A stretch of 64,000 nt of DNA, from the NCBI GenBank assembly GCA_963819785.1, contig CAWFXW010000017.1:62001-126000 (forward strand), given 5' to 3'. Positions 37,787-46,488 of the stretch are shown here, in pieces. Position numbers and translations under genes: made by a program. This stretch comes from Palsa-504 sp963819785 (GTDB lineage Bacteria > Actinomycetota > Actinomycetes > Streptosporangiales > Streptosporangiaceae). Position 1 is the first letter of the stretch; each line of letters starts with the position of its first letter. The notes below the pieces were generated by a model that saw nothing but the letters and a program-made list of their open reading frames with translations, was not told where the DNA came from and did not search any database.

Positions 37787-37845
37787 CGCGGCCGAAGGCC
37801 CAGGCAAATCAGGCAGCGCGGCCGAAGGCCCAGGCAAATCAGGCA
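37787..37845. repeat. tandem duplication, two 30-base units
   Basis: 29 bases beginning CGCGGCCGAAGG and ending AATCAGGCA are repeated with period 30 in the short region between the LAL start and the acyl-CoA ligase stop. The unit contains GGCC-GAA-GGCC, a small hairpin. It could form part of a transcription end for the ligase gene or LAL promoter; no further role is visible. Confidence 0.6.
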
Positions 37846-37851
37846 CCGGCA

Positions 37852-39357
37852 TCACAGGTCGGGCGGGAGGACGATGTCCCGCTTCTGGATCTTGCCGGTC
37901 GCCCCCTTGGGCAGCGCGTCCGTGATCCACACGTGCCGCGGGTACTTGTACGCCGCGACCTGGCCCTTGACGTAGTCGCGCAGCTCCTCCGCGGAGATGA
38001 CGGCGCCCGGCTTGAGGGCCACCGCGGCGGCGACCTCCTCGCCCAGGGATTCGTGCGGCACGCCGATCACGGCGGCCTCGGCGACCGCGGGATGCTCGTA
38101 GAGCACCTCCTCGATCTCGCGCGGGTAGACGTTGTAGCCGCCGCGGATGATCAGGTCCTTCTTCCGGTCCACGATGTAGAAGTAGCCGTCGGAGTCGACC
38201 CGGGCCAGGTCACCGGTGTGGAACCAGCTGTCGCGGATCGCCTCGGCGGTGGCCTCGGGCCGCTGCCAGTAGCCCTTCATCACGTTCGGCCCGCTGATGA
38301 CGATCTCGCCCACCTCGCCCTGCGGGAGCTCGCGGTCCTCGCCGTCCACGACCCGCATCCGGACGTCCCGGATGGGCGTGCCGATCGAACCGGGCTTCTG
38401 CTCGCGGCCGGGGTGGTTGAACGAGGCGACCGGCGAGGTTTCGGACAGGCCGTAGCCCTCCAGCACCGGGACCCCGAACGCCTCCTCGAACCCGCGCAGT
38501 ACCTCCACCGGCAGGGCCGCCCCGCCGGAGATGCACATCCGCAGCGAGGAGGTGTCGTAGTCCGCGCGGTCCGGGGCGTGCAGCAGCGCCACGTACATGG
38601 TCGGCACGCCTTCGAAGACGGTGACGTGGTGGCCGGCGATGATCCGCAGCGCGTGCCCGGCGTCGAACCGCGGCAGCAGGGTCAGGCACGCACCGGACGC
38701 GACCGCCACGTTGAGCGCCACGGTCTGCCCGAACACATGGAACAGCGGAAGCCCGCCGAAGATGACGTCGTCCGGGCCGGCCCGGACGATGTCGGCCCTG
38801 GACACTTCGGTGTTGCTGCTCAGGTTGTGGTGGGTGAGCTCGGCGCCCTTCGGCTGGCCGGTCGTGCCGGAGGTGTACAGGATGACCGCGGTGTCCTCGT
38901 CGTCCCGCTCCGCGACCGCGAAGTCCGGGGTCACCGAGGCCAGCAGGTCGGGGAAGCTGACCCCGTCCACCACGACGGCCTCGGCCTCGGCCTGGCCGGC
39001 GCCGCCGCGCGCGGCGTCCGCGAACGCATGCCAGGCGAAGACCAGCCCGGCCCCGGAGTCGCCGAGATAGTAGGCCACCTCCCGGGCCTTGAGCAGGGGA
39101 TTCATCGGGACCACCACGCCGCCGGCCCGGAGCACGCCGTAGTACACCACGGGGACCTCGGCGACGTTGGGCATCATGATCCCGACCCGGTCGCCGGGCT
39201 TGAGGCCGCGTTCGCGCAGCAGCCCCGCCACCCGGGCGCTCGCCTCGTCCAGCGCCCGGTAGCTCATCGCCGCGTTGTCCACCCGCACCGCCACCCGTCC
39301 GCCGTGGGCGCGGGTGGTGTCGGTCAAGTTCTGAGCCAGGTTCGTCACGCTGCCCAT
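37852..39357 (-). CDS. long-chain fatty-acid-CoA ligase (ANL superfamily)
   Basis: About 501 residues. Core motifs: A3 LYTSGTTGQPKGAELTH, A5 EGYGLSETSP, A7 SWFHTGDLA, A8 DRKKDLIIRGGYNVYPREIE, and the catalytic Lys in A10 PKGATGKIQK. The enzyme adenylates a carboxylic acid with ATP and transfers it to CoA. ATG 39357 (GSVTNLAQNL) was chosen over 39378 and 39447 since the family starts at this point. The promoter region is shared with a divergent SDR, has a long inverted repeat (39544-39577), and a motif also found in front of a PucR gene. Confidence 0.9.
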   Translation of the reverse strand: MGSVTNLAQNLTDTTRAHGGRVAVRVDNAAMSYRALDEASARVAGLLRERGLKPGDRVGIMMPNVAEVPVVYYGVLRAGGVVVPMNPLLKAREVAYYLGDSGAGLVFAWHAFADAARGGAGQAEAEAVVVDGVSFPDLLASVTPDFAVAERDDEDTAVILYTSGTTGQPKGAELTHHNLSSNTEVSRADIVRAGPDDVIFGGLPLFHVFGQTVALNVAVASGACLTLLPRFDAGHALRIIAGHHVTVFEGVPTMYVALLHAPDRADYDTSSLRMCISGGAALPVEVLRGFEEAFGVPVLEGYGLSETSPVASFNHPGREQKPGSIGTPIRDVRMRVVDGEDRELPQGEVGEIVISGPNVMKGYWQRPEATAEAIRDSWFHTGDLARVDSDGYFYIVDRKKDLIIRGGYNVYPREIEEVLYEHPAVAEAAVIGVPHESLGEEVAAAVALKPGAVISAEELRDYVKGQVAAYKYPRHVWITDALPKGATGKIQKRDIVLPPDL

Positions 39358-39543
39358 TGTCCGGCCGGTGACCTGCATGGTCGTCGGTCCCCGGGACCGA
39401 GGAAACCGCCCATCCTCGTGCCGCCAGCACGTTAACCCGGGATTCACCCCGGATTAGCGTCGTGGCACGCCTCGCAAAGATCGACGCCTCCCGGCGCCCC
39501 CGGGCGGACCAGGAGTCAGGCTGACGCGGAAGTGGGACCATGG

Positions 39544-39577
39544 CCGTTCGGGAAAATAAATGAATTTCTCCGAACGG
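39544..39577. promoter_or_regulatory. inverted repeat in the ligase/SDR divergent promoter
   Basis: Arms CCGTTCGGGAAAAT (39544-39557) and ATTTCTCCGAACGG (39564-39577) pair in 12 of 14 positions around a 6-base centre. The first 13 bases recur exactly at 55528-55540 upstream of the PucR gene. AT-rich centre in GC-rich DNA, 44 bases before the SDR start. Confidence 0.5.
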
Positions 39578-39620
39578 GCCGTGGCGCTACGGTCCGCACC
39601 CGGCTCGAGGGAGGCCATCG

Positions 39621-40448
39621 ATGACGCTCGCGGGCAAGACCTTGTTCATCTCCGGCGGCAGCCGCGGCATCGGCCTGGCCATCGCGCTGCGGGCGGCGCG
39701 GGACGGCGCCAACGTGGCGCTGATCGCCAAGACGGCCCAGCCGAACCCGAAGCTGGAGGGGACGGTGTACACCGCGGCCGCGCAGATCGAGGCGGCGGGC
39801 GGGCGCGCGCTGCCGGTGGTGGGTGACATCCGCGACGAGGCCCAGGTCGCCGGGGCTGTCGAGCAGGCCGTCGAGCGGTTCGGCGGGATCGACGTGTGCG
39901 TGAACAACGCCTCGGCGATCAACCTGTCCGGCACCGAGGCGCTGGAGATCAAGCGCTATGACCTCATGCAGTCGATCAACACCCGCGGCACGTTCGTGGT
40001 CAGCCGGGCCTGCATCCCGCACCTGAAGCGCTCGGCGAACCCGCACATCCTGACCCTGTCCCCGCCGGTCAGCCTGGAGCCTCGCTGGCTCGGCCCGCAC
40101 GTCGGGTACACGATCGCCAAGTACGGGATGACCCTGTGCGCGCTGGGCTTCGCCGCCGAGTTCGCCGCGGACGGCATCGCCTCCAACGCGCTATGGCCGC
40201 GGACGCTGATCGCCACCGCCGCGGTGCAGAACCTGCTCGGCGGCGAGGCGGCGATGGCCCGGGCCCGCAAGCCCGAACTGTACGCCGACGCGGCCTACGC
40301 GGTGATCACCAGGCCCAGCCGGGACTGCACCGGGAACGCGTTCTTGTGCGAGGACGTGCTGGCCGCCGAGGGCGTGACCGACTTCGACCGGTACGCCTAC
40401 CAGCCCGGCACCGAGCCGGCCGTCGACCTGTTCGTCGACCACACCTGA
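39621..40448 (+). CDS. short-chain dehydrogenase/reductase, HSDL2-like
   Basis: 275 residues. GGSRGIGLAIA (12-22) binds NAD(P); VNNASAI replaces the usual NNAG; the catalytic Ser is in LTLSPPVSLEP and Tyr-x3-Lys in YTIAKYGM. The long insertion after the first helix (AKTAQPNPKLEGTVYTAAAQ) is typical of the HSDL2-like group linked to fatty acid or sterol metabolism. ATG at 39621 with GAGGGAGG upstream. It is divergent from the acyl-CoA ligase, so both may act on a CoA-activated lipid. Confidence 0.9.
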   Translation: MTLAGKTLFISGGSRGIGLAIALRAARDGANVALIAKTAQPNPKLEGTVYTAAAQIEAAGGRALPVVGDIRDEAQVAGAVEQAVERFGGIDVCVNNASAINLSGTEALEIKRYDLMQSINTRGTFVVSRACIPHLKRSANPHILTLSPPVSLEPRWLGPHVGYTIAKYGMTLCALGFAAEFAADGIASNALWPRTLIATAAVQNLLGGEAAMARARKPELYADAAYAVITRPSRDCTGNAFLCEDVLAAEGVTDFDRYAYQPGTEPAVDLFVDHT

Positions 40449-40577
40449 TTTTGTCAGAGCATGGCCCGCTGGGGTCGCGGGCGTCCAGGGCATCGGGCGC
40501 TGACGATCCGCGGGTGGCTCGATCGTCATCTCGGTGCAGCTGTCGCGATCGGCGCGACACTGATATGGGAGGCAACG

Positions 40578-40949
40578 ATGCGTTACGCACTGCTGATGCA
40601 CTACCGCGAGCCGGCCGAGGGCGAGATCAGCGAGGAGGCGCTCGCGCAGGCCCGGGAGGCGTTCGGGGCGTACGGCCGGGCGCTGGAGTCCGCCGGGGTG
40701 CTGCTGTTGGCCGACGTGCTCCAGCCGTCCGCCGCGACCACCTCGGTGACCCTGCGGGACGGCGGCCTGCGGGTGCAGGACGGGCCGTTCGCCGAGACGA
40801 AGGAGGCGCTGGCCGGGATCTTCGTGCTCGACGTACCCGACCTGGACGCGGCCATCGGCTGGGCCGAGAAGTGCCCGGGCGCCCAGTGGGGATTCGTCGA
40901 GGTGCGCCCGACCGCGACCGCCTTCGTCGACGGCGCGTGGACGACCTGA
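40578..40949 (+). CDS. YCII-related (DGPF) protein, partner of the ECF sigma factor
   Basis: 123 residues. RYALLMHYREPAEGEI, GVLLLADVLQPS and the family motif VQDGPFAETKEALAG, followed by AIGWAEKCPGA, define the DGPF/YCII family. ATG 40578 with GGGAGG upstream. The ECF gene starts 13 bases before its stop, so the two are translationally coupled, as in ECF42 pairs where the sigma factor activates its DGPF gene. A palindrome TGTCGCG/CGCGACA (40541-40559) lies just before the start and may be part of the promoter; this is inference. Confidence 0.88.
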   Translation: MRYALLMHYREPAEGEISEEALAQAREAFGAYGRALESAGVLLLADVLQPSAATTSVTLRDGGLRVQDGPFAETKEALAGIFVLDVPDLDAAIGWAEKCPGAQWGFVEVRPTATAFVDGAWTT

Positions 40950-42268
40950 CGTCCGCGGGCGAGGCAGCCAGTTCGGCGAGCGTGGCGGCACGGGACAGTT
41001 ACGGCCGGCTGCTCGCCCTGCTGGCGGCCTCCGCGAGTGACCTGGCCGCGGCGGAGGACGCGCTGGCCGACGCGTTCGAGCGGGCGCTGCGCACCTGGCC
41101 GTCGCAGGGGGTGCCGGGCAGCCCCGACGCGTGGCTGCTGACCGTGGCGCGCAACCGGCTGCGGGACGAGTGGAAGTCCGCGCGGGTGCAGCGGACCGTC
41201 CCGATCGAGCCCGGCCAGGACGCGCTCGTGCCTGGCCGGGGCGCGCTCGTGCCTGGCCGGGGCGCGCTCGTGCCTGGCCGGGGCGCGCTGGCGCCTGGCC
41301 GGGGCGCGCTGGCGCACATCGAGGACATCGACGTCGACGCGATCCCGGACCGGCGGCTCGAGCTGATGCTGGTGTGCGCGCACCCGGCGATCGACCGGAC
41401 GGTGCGCACGCCGCTCATGCTCAACACGGTGCTCGGCTTCACCGCGGACCAGGTCGGGCGGGCCTTCTCGCTGCCGCCGTCGGCGATGGCGAACCGCCTG
41501 GTCCGGGCCAAGAAGCGGATCAAGGCGGCGGGCATCCCGTTCCGCATCCCGGACCGGGCCGACCTCCCGGCCCGGATGGCCTCGGTGCTGGAGGCGGTGT
41601 ACGGCGCCTACGTCATCGACTGGGCGACCGGGCCGCAGGCCCGTCAGCTGCCCTCGGAGGCGCTGCACCTGGCCGAGGTGCTGGCCACGCTCGTGCCCGG
41701 CGATCCGGAGGTGCGCGGGCTCGCGGCGCTGATCGAGCTGTCCGCGGCCCGCGCGGCGGCCCGGGTCGACGCGGACGGGCGTTTCGTCCCGCTCGCCGAG
41801 CAGGATCCGTCCCGGTGGGACGCGCGGCTGATCGGCCGGGCCCACGAGCACCTGCGGGCCGCGCACGCGCGCGGGCAGGTGGGCCGGTTCCAGCTCGAGG
41901 CCGCGATCCAGGCCGTGCACTGCGCCCGGGAGCCCGGCGGCAGCACGGACTGGCCGACCCTGCTCAGCCTGCACCGTATCCTGCAGTCGGTCGCGCCCTC
42001 GCTCGGCAGCGGTGTCGCCCTGGCGGCCGTCACCGCCCAGGTCGAAGGGCCCGCGGCGGGACTGGCCGCGCTCGACGCGCTGCTGGCCGGGGCCGGTGAG
42101 CAGGCCCGCCTGTTCCAGCCGGCCAGGGCCACCCGCGCGCACCTGCTGGACCGGCTCGGCCGGACGGACGAGGCCGTCGCGGCCTATGACGGCGCGATCA
42201 GCCTGACCCACGACCCCGCCGAACGCCAGTACCTGCAGACCCGCCGCGACCGCGCCGCCAGATCCTAG
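40937..42268 (+). CDS. ECF42-type RNA polymerase sigma factor with C-terminal DUF6596/TPR-like region
   Basis: About 443 residues. Sigma-70 region 2 at about 20-90 (AEDALADAFERALRTWP, AWLLTVARNRLRDEWKS), region 4 around 145-200 (LNTVLGFTADQVGRAFSL, AMANRLVRAKKRIKAAGIPF), then an extended helical domain (about 210-440, ending QYLQTRRDRAARS) characteristic of this group, which needs the C-terminus for activity. Between regions 2 and 4 a 7-residue repeat (GALVPGR-like) occurs four and a half times, encoded by an exact 21-bp repeat; it lengthens the inter-domain linker. GTG 40937 overlaps the YCII gene's 3' end. Confidence 0.9.
   Translation: MDDLTSAGEAASSASVAARDSYGRLLALLAASASDLAAAEDALADAFERALRTWPSQGVPGSPDAWLLTVARNRLRDEWKSARVQRTVPIEPGQDALVPGRGALVPGRGALVPGRGALAPGRGALAHIEDIDVDAIPDRRLELMLVCAHPAIDRTVRTPLMLNTVLGFTADQVGRAFSLPPSAMANRLVRAKKRIKAAGIPFRIPDRADLPARMASVLEAVYGAYVIDWATGPQARQLPSEALHLAEVLATLVPGDPEVRGLAALIELSAARAAARVDADGRFVPLAEQDPSRWDARLIGRAHEHLRAAHARGQVGRFQLEAAIQAVHCAREPGGSTDWPTLLSLHRILQSVAPSLGSGVALAAVTAQVEGPAAGLAALDALLAGAGEQARLFQPARATRAHLLDRLGRTDEAVAAYDGAISLTHDPAERQYLQTRRDRAARS
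41219..41314 (+). repeat. in-frame 21-bp tandem repeat in the sigma factor linker
   Basis: Units at 41219, 41240, 41261, 41282 and a partial one at 41303, each GCGCTCGTGCCTGGCCGG-like, encode DALVPGR, GALVPGR, GALVPGR, GALAPGR, GALA. A multiple of three, so copy number changes would keep the frame. Confidence 0.85.
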
Positions 42269-42501
42269 GTATATGATTCCGCGCTCGGTAAGAGCACCAC
42301 GCAAGCCACGCAGGTCACATGCACAACATTTCCGCGGTGGATTCGGCTTTCACGGAGTGTTTTGGCAACTGGGGTTGCCCAAATCCACCGCAGAAGCCCG
42401 ATCCACCGCGCTAGTGGGACGTGAGCGCTTCATGAGGAAACTGAGGCGCCCAGCGGGAGTGCAGCTGTCGTGAATTCAGTAGGAGCGCGGGCTGTTGTGG
42501 A
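42269..42501. other. structured intergenic region between convergent genes
   Basis: No gene seen. A 10-bp stem GCGGTGGATT / AATCCACCGC (42334-42343 / 42382-42391) encloses a smaller hairpin GGCAAC / GTTGCC (42364-42369 / 42374-42379), and ATCCACCGC recurs about 12 bases further on. As it separates the ends of the sigma-factor and acyl-CoA dehydrogenase genes it is probably a bidirectional terminator. Confidence 0.4.
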
Positions 42502-43698
42502 TTAGGTGAAGGCGCCGAGGCCGGTGATGGCGCGGCCGACGATGAGGGTCTGCATGGTCTCGGTGCCCTCGAAGGTGTGGATCGCCTCCATGTCCACCAT
42601 GTGCCGCATGACCTGGTAGTCGAGCAGGATGCCGTTGCCGCCCAGCATGTCGCGCGCCTCGGCGGTGATCACGCGGGCCTTGCGGGTGTTGTGCATCTTG
42701 GCCAGCCCGGCCACGGTGGGGGTCAGCCGGCCGGCCTCGGCCAGGCGGCCGATCTGCAGGCAGTACAGCTGCATCGCGGTCAGGTCGGCCAGCATCGACA
42801 CCAGCCGCTGCTGGATGATCTGGAAGCTGGCCAGCGACTCGCCGAACTGCCGCCGTTCCAGCGCGTAGCGCAGGGCGACGTCGTAGGCGGCAGTGGCGTG
42901 GCCCAGCGCCGCCCAGGCGCAGGTGCTTCGGGTGGTGGCCAGGACCCGGGTGGTGTCCTTGAACGAGCGCGCCCCAGGCAGCCGGTTCCCGGCCGGCACC
43001 CGCACCTCGTCGAGCATGATCTCGGCCTGCCACACCGAGCGCAGCGATATCTTCCCCTCGATGACCTGAGCCTGGTAGCCCGGCGTGCCCTTCTCCACCA
43101 CGAACCCGTTGACCTGGCCGTCCTCGGTGGTGCGGGCCCAGACGACGACCAGGTTGGCCATGCTGCCCAGGCCGATCCACCGCTTGCGGCCAGTCAGCAC
43201 CCAGTCGTCACCGTCGCGCCGGGCGGAGGTCTCCAGGGCGACCGAGTCCGAGCCGTGCGCCGGCTCGGTCAGCGCGAAGGCGCCCAGCTTGTCCATCCGG
43301 GCCAGGTCCGGCAGCCAGCGTTCCTTCTGCTCTTCCGAGCCGCACATCGCGATCGAGTTCATGGCCAGGCCCGCGTGCACGCCGAGGAACACGCCGAGGC
43401 TGCCGTCGCCGCGGTGCAGTTCCATCGTGACCAGCCCGCACGCCATCGGGCTCATCCCGGCGCAGCCGTAACCCTTGATGTCCTCGCCGACGATGCCGAG
43501 CTCGGGCAGCCGCCTGACCAGCGGCCAGCAGATCTCGGCCCGCTCCCAGTACGGGCCGACGACCGGCACGACCTCCTCGTCGACGAACCGGCGGACGGTT
43601 CTGAAGCGGTCCCACTGCTCGTCGGTGAACTGCTCGCGGACCGAGAAAAAGTCCGTCCCGAGGGACTCCCCGAGATGCTCGCTACTGATCTGTGTCAT
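42502..43698 (-). CDS. acyl-CoA dehydrogenase, glutaryl-CoA dehydrogenase-like
   Basis: 398 residues. Family blocks: GSLGVFLGVHAGLAMNSI, GAFALTEPAHGSDS, LTGRKRWIGLG, ALERRQFGESLASFQ, ARDMLGGNGI and the catalytic Glu in IHTFEGTETMQTLIVGR, the position used by glutaryl- and short-chain acyl-CoA dehydrogenases. FAD enzyme that introduces the alpha-beta double bond in acyl-CoA. ATG 43698 (TQISSEHLG) overlaps the end of phaZ by 17 bases, so it is the third gene of the phaC-phaZ operon and likely feeds on acyl-CoA from polymer breakdown. Confidence 0.9.
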   Translation of the reverse strand: MTQISSEHLGESLGTDFFSVREQFTDEQWDRFRTVRRFVDEEVVPVVGPYWERAEICWPLVRRLPELGIVGEDIKGYGCAGMSPMACGLVTMELHRGDGSLGVFLGVHAGLAMNSIAMCGSEEQKERWLPDLARMDKLGAFALTEPAHGSDSVALETSARRDGDDWVLTGRKRWIGLGSMANLVVVWARTTEDGQVNGFVVEKGTPGYQAQVIEGKISLRSVWQAEIMLDEVRVPAGNRLPGARSFKDTTRVLATTRSTCAWAALGHATAAYDVALRYALERRQFGESLASFQIIQQRLVSMLADLTAMQLYCLQIGRLAEAGRLTPTVAGLAKMHNTRKARVITAEARDMLGGNGILLDYQVMRHMVDMEAIHTFEGTETMQTLIVGRAITGLGAFT

Positions 43699-44539
43699 CG
43701 TCGGCTCCTCCCGGGCCCAGGAACGCCTCGATCGCGGAGGCCAGGCGGCCCGTGTCCGCGGCCAGCTCGAGGTGGCCGCCATGGTAGATGTGCAGCCGGC
43801 TGCGCGGGATCAGCCAGTGCATGATCCGTCCGTTGATCACCGGGATGATCGGGTCGTCGTCGCCGGCCAGGATCAAGGTGGGCGGCCGCAGCCGCGGCAG
43901 CCGCGGCAGGCTGGTCCAGCCGATGGTGGAGAGCAGCTGGTAAAAGTAGCCCCGGGCCGGGCCCAGGCGGGTGGTCGCGTGCAGCAGGTCACGAGCAGCC
44001 ATCGGGTCGGTCCGGGCGCTACCCCCGTACAGCTCGCCGGCCACGCGGGCCGCGTAGCCCGGTTCGCGGTGACGCCGGGGCGTGAGCATGCGCAGCAGGA
44101 CCCGCGGATTCCCGGGGACCATCAGCGCGCCGGGCCCGGTCGCCACCAGCACCAGGCGGCGCACCCGGTCCGGGCGGCTCAGCGCGAACTGCTGCGCGAG
44201 CCCGCCGCCCCAGGAGATGCCCAGGACGTCGGCCTGCTCATAGCCGAGCTGGTCGAGCAGGCCGGCCAGCAGTGACGGCAGCATGGTCAGGTGGTACGGG
44301 ACGACCGGGGCCGGCGAGCCGCCGATGCCCGGCATGTCGAACCGGATGACCGGCCGCCGCGGGTCGAGCGCGTCGACGAACGGCTGGAACAACTCCAGGC
44401 TGGCCCCGACACCGTTGCACAGCAGCAGCGGCGGCCAGCCCAGGGCTCCCTCGCGCACCGCGACGCGCACGGCCCGGCCGCCGACGGTCCGGATCCGCAT
44501 CCGCTCGGCCGGGCCGCCGCGGCGCAGCCGGCCAAGCAT
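43682..44539 (-). CDS. phaZ: intracellular poly(3-hydroxyalkanoate) depolymerase, PhaZ-like alpha/beta hydrolase
   Basis: 285 residues from ATG 44539. RIRTVGGRAVRVAVREG and PLLLCNGVGASLELFQPF are the beginnings of PHA depolymerases; the nucleophile is Ser109 in GISWGG, Asp in LAGDDDPIIP, His in YHGGHLEL. It breaks stored polymer into hydroxyacyl units. Upstream in the same frame is a Gly-Arg-Pro-Glu-Ser repeat coded by a 15-bp tandem repeat, without an in-frame start; the other frame from ATG 44702 reads a Pro-Pro-Gly-Ile-Trp repeat but does not continue into the hydrolase. Thus 44539 (or the ATG at 44500) is the best start. Overlaps the acyl-CoA dehydrogenase gene. Confidence 0.82.
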   Translation of the reverse strand: MLGRLRRGGPAERMRIRTVGGRAVRVAVREGALGWPPLLLCNGVGASLELFQPFVDALDPRRPVIRFDMPGIGGSPAPVVPYHLTMLPSLLAGLLDQLGYEQADVLGISWGGGLAQQFALSRPDRVRRLVLVATGPGALMVPGNPRVLLRMLTPRRHREPGYAARVAGELYGGSARTDPMAARDLLHATTRLGPARGYFYQLLSTIGWTSLPRLPRLRPPTLILAGDDDPIIPVINGRIMHWLIPRSRLHIYHGGHLELAADTGRLASAIEAFLGPGGADDDTDQ

Positions 44540-44549
44540 CCGGCCCAGG

Positions 44550-44654
44550 CCAGATCCCGGGCGGCCAGATTCCGGGCGGCCAGATTCCGGGCGGCCAGAT
44601 TCCGGGCGGCCAGATTCCGGGCGGCCAGGTTCCGGGCGGCCAGGTTCCGGGCGG
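44550..44654. repeat. 15-bp tandem repeat (7 units) between phaC and phaZ
   Basis: Seven consecutive units, CCAGATTCCGGGCGG four times, with one ATCCC variant at the start and two GTTCC variants at the end. It lies between the phaC stop (44686) and the phaZ start. Because the unit is divisible by three, a change in copy number would not alter the frame; on the minus strand it codes Arg-Pro-Glu-Ser-Gly or Pro-Pro-Gly-Ile-Trp repeats in different frames. Confidence 0.9.
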
Positions 44655-44685
44655 CCAGCCCCGGCCAGGCGCGGGCTCGGACGTG

Positions 44686-46389
44686 TCAATGGTCGTAGAC
44701 ATACGTGCCCGGCGCTTCGCAGATCGGCTCCAGCCCGCCGCCGCCCAGTTCCGCGGGCGCGGGCAACTCGTCCCCGCAGCGCTCCGCGAGCCACTCGGCG
44801 TAGTCCGGCCACCAGGACCCGTGGCCGGTCTCGGCGCGGCGCAGCCACTCCTGGGGGTCCTCCGGGCACTCCTTGGCGAGCTGGTAGCTGGCCTTGGCGT
44901 TGCCGGGCGGGTTGACCATCGCGGCCACGTGCCCGCTGGTGGACAGGACGAACCGCTGGCGGCCAGAGAACAGCTGGGTGGATCGGTAGCAGCTCTGCCA
45001 CGGGCAGATGTGGTCGGTGATCCCCGCGACCAGGTAGGTGTCCCGGTCGACCGCGGCCAGGTCCACCGGGGACCCGAGCATGGTCGCGCCGCCCGGCGTG
45101 ACCAGTGCGTTGGCGGCGCCCAGCTGGAGGAAGCCCCGGTGCAGGCCCGCGGTCATCCGGGTGGTGTCCGCGTTCCAGAACAGGATGTCGAACGGGGACG
45201 GCTTGCGGCCGAGCAGGTAGTTGTTGACCCAGTAGTTCCAGATCAGGTCGTTCGGGCGCAGCCAGGCGAACACCTCGGCCAGCGACCGGCCGTCCAGGTA
45301 GCCGCGGGCCTTGGAGGCGGCCTCGGCGACCCGCGCGGTCCGCTCGTCGATGACCGCGCTGGCCAGGCCCGCGTGCGCCTGGTCCAGCACGGTGACCATG
45401 AAGGTGGTCGCCGCGATGCGGTCCTGCTGGCCGGTGTGCGCCAGGTGCGCGGCCACCATCGCGGCGATGATGCCGCCCGAGCAGGCTCCGGCGAGCACGG
45501 TCTGCTCGCTGCCGGTGACCCGCGCCGCCGCGTCCATGGCGGCCAGGATGGCTTCGCCGTAGGTGTCCAGATCCCATTTCGCGTGCCGGGCGTCCGGGTT
45601 GCGCCAGGAGATCATGAACACCTGCAGGCCCCGGCCGACCAGGTACTCCACCATGCTCCGGCCGGGCGCCAGGTCCATCACGTAGAACTTGTTGATCACC
45701 GGCGGGACGATCACCAGCGGGACCTGCCGGACCGTGCTGGTGGCCGGGCGGTACTGGATCAGCTCGAACACCGGGGTGCGGAGGATCACCGCACCCGGGG
45801 TCACGGCCAGGTCGGTGCCGACCTCGAACGCGTCCGGCTCGACCATGGTCGGCACCCGGGGCGGGACCGCCATGTCGGCGGCGAAATTCCGCAGGCCCTT
45901 CAGGGCGCTGGCCCCGCCGGAGTCGATCGCGGCCTTGAGCGCCGCCGGGTTGAGCAGCGGATTGTTGCTCGGGGCCAGCGCGTCGACCAGGTTGGTCAGC
46001 ACGAAGCCGACGCGTTCGGAGTCGGCCTCGTCCAGGCCGGCCTCGGCGACCACACCCGCCACGGTCTCCGCCGCGGCCAGGTAGGCCTGCATCGCGCGGC
46101 GCAGCAGCGGGTTGCCCGCCCAGCCCGGGTCGGCGAACCGGTGGTCCCGCCGCGACGGCTGCACCTGCGAACGCCCCGCGGCGATGCGGCCCAGCTCGCC
46201 GAGCAGCTGACCGCCCCGCCCGGCGACCAGCCGGGGCCGGCCCGCCAGCGCGGCGGCCAGGCGCAGGCCCGAGCCGCCCGGGTTGACCCGGCGTAGCATG
46301 CCGGTGGCCGCGTCGGCCAGCAGCAAGTCCAGCGGCGCCGCGGCGGCATCGGCCGCGGCGGTCCTGATCGAATCGGTGTCGGCGCTCAT
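44686..46389 (-). CDS. phaC: poly(3-hydroxyalkanoate) synthase, class II-like
   Basis: 567 residues, length like class I/II synthases. Lipase-box-like GACSGG with the catalytic Cys303, followed by Asp in VAGITDHICPW and His in STSGHVAAMVNPPG, and the conserved NYWVNNYLLGR and GDELPAPAEL segments. The enzyme joins hydroxyacyl-CoA to the growing polyester chain. ATG 46389; the alternative start is not needed. First gene of an operon with phaZ and an acyl-CoA dehydrogenase. No phasin or phaA/B genes are in the window. Confidence 0.92.
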   Translation of the reverse strand: MSADTDSIRTAAADAAAAPLDLLLADAATGMLRRVNPGGSGLRLAAALAGRPRLVAGRGGQLLGELGRIAAGRSQVQPSRRDHRFADPGWAGNPLLRRAMQAYLAAAETVAGVVAEAGLDEADSERVGFVLTNLVDALAPSNNPLLNPAALKAAIDSGGASALKGLRNFAADMAVPPRVPTMVEPDAFEVGTDLAVTPGAVILRTPVFELIQYRPATSTVRQVPLVIVPPVINKFYVMDLAPGRSMVEYLVGRGLQVFMISWRNPDARHAKWDLDTYGEAILAAMDAAARVTGSEQTVLAGACSGGIIAAMVAAHLAHTGQQDRIAATTFMVTVLDQAHAGLASAVIDERTARVAEAASKARGYLDGRSLAEVFAWLRPNDLIWNYWVNNYLLGRKPSPFDILFWNADTTRMTAGLHRGFLQLGAANALVTPGGATMLGSPVDLAAVDRDTYLVAGITDHICPWQSCYRSTQLFSGRQRFVLSTSGHVAAMVNPPGNAKASYQLAKECPEDPQEWLRRAETGHGSWWPDYAEWLAERCGDELPAPAELGGGGLEPICEAPGTYVYDH

Positions 46390-46488
46390 TATCAGCCGAG
46401 CGTAGGCCGCGGCGCGCGTCCGGCCATTGGGCGGCGGTTACGAACCCGCGACCGGTCATGGTCCTGCGGGCACAGGCGCGCCCGGGCG

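Noticed and set aside
41219..41314. Possible CRISPR-like repeats in the sigma gene
   Set aside because: No spacers, coding and in frame; a tandem expansion within the protein.
44550..44654. Possible CRISPR array in the 15-bp repeats
   Set aside because: Units are directly adjacent without spacers and too short; a plain minisatellite.
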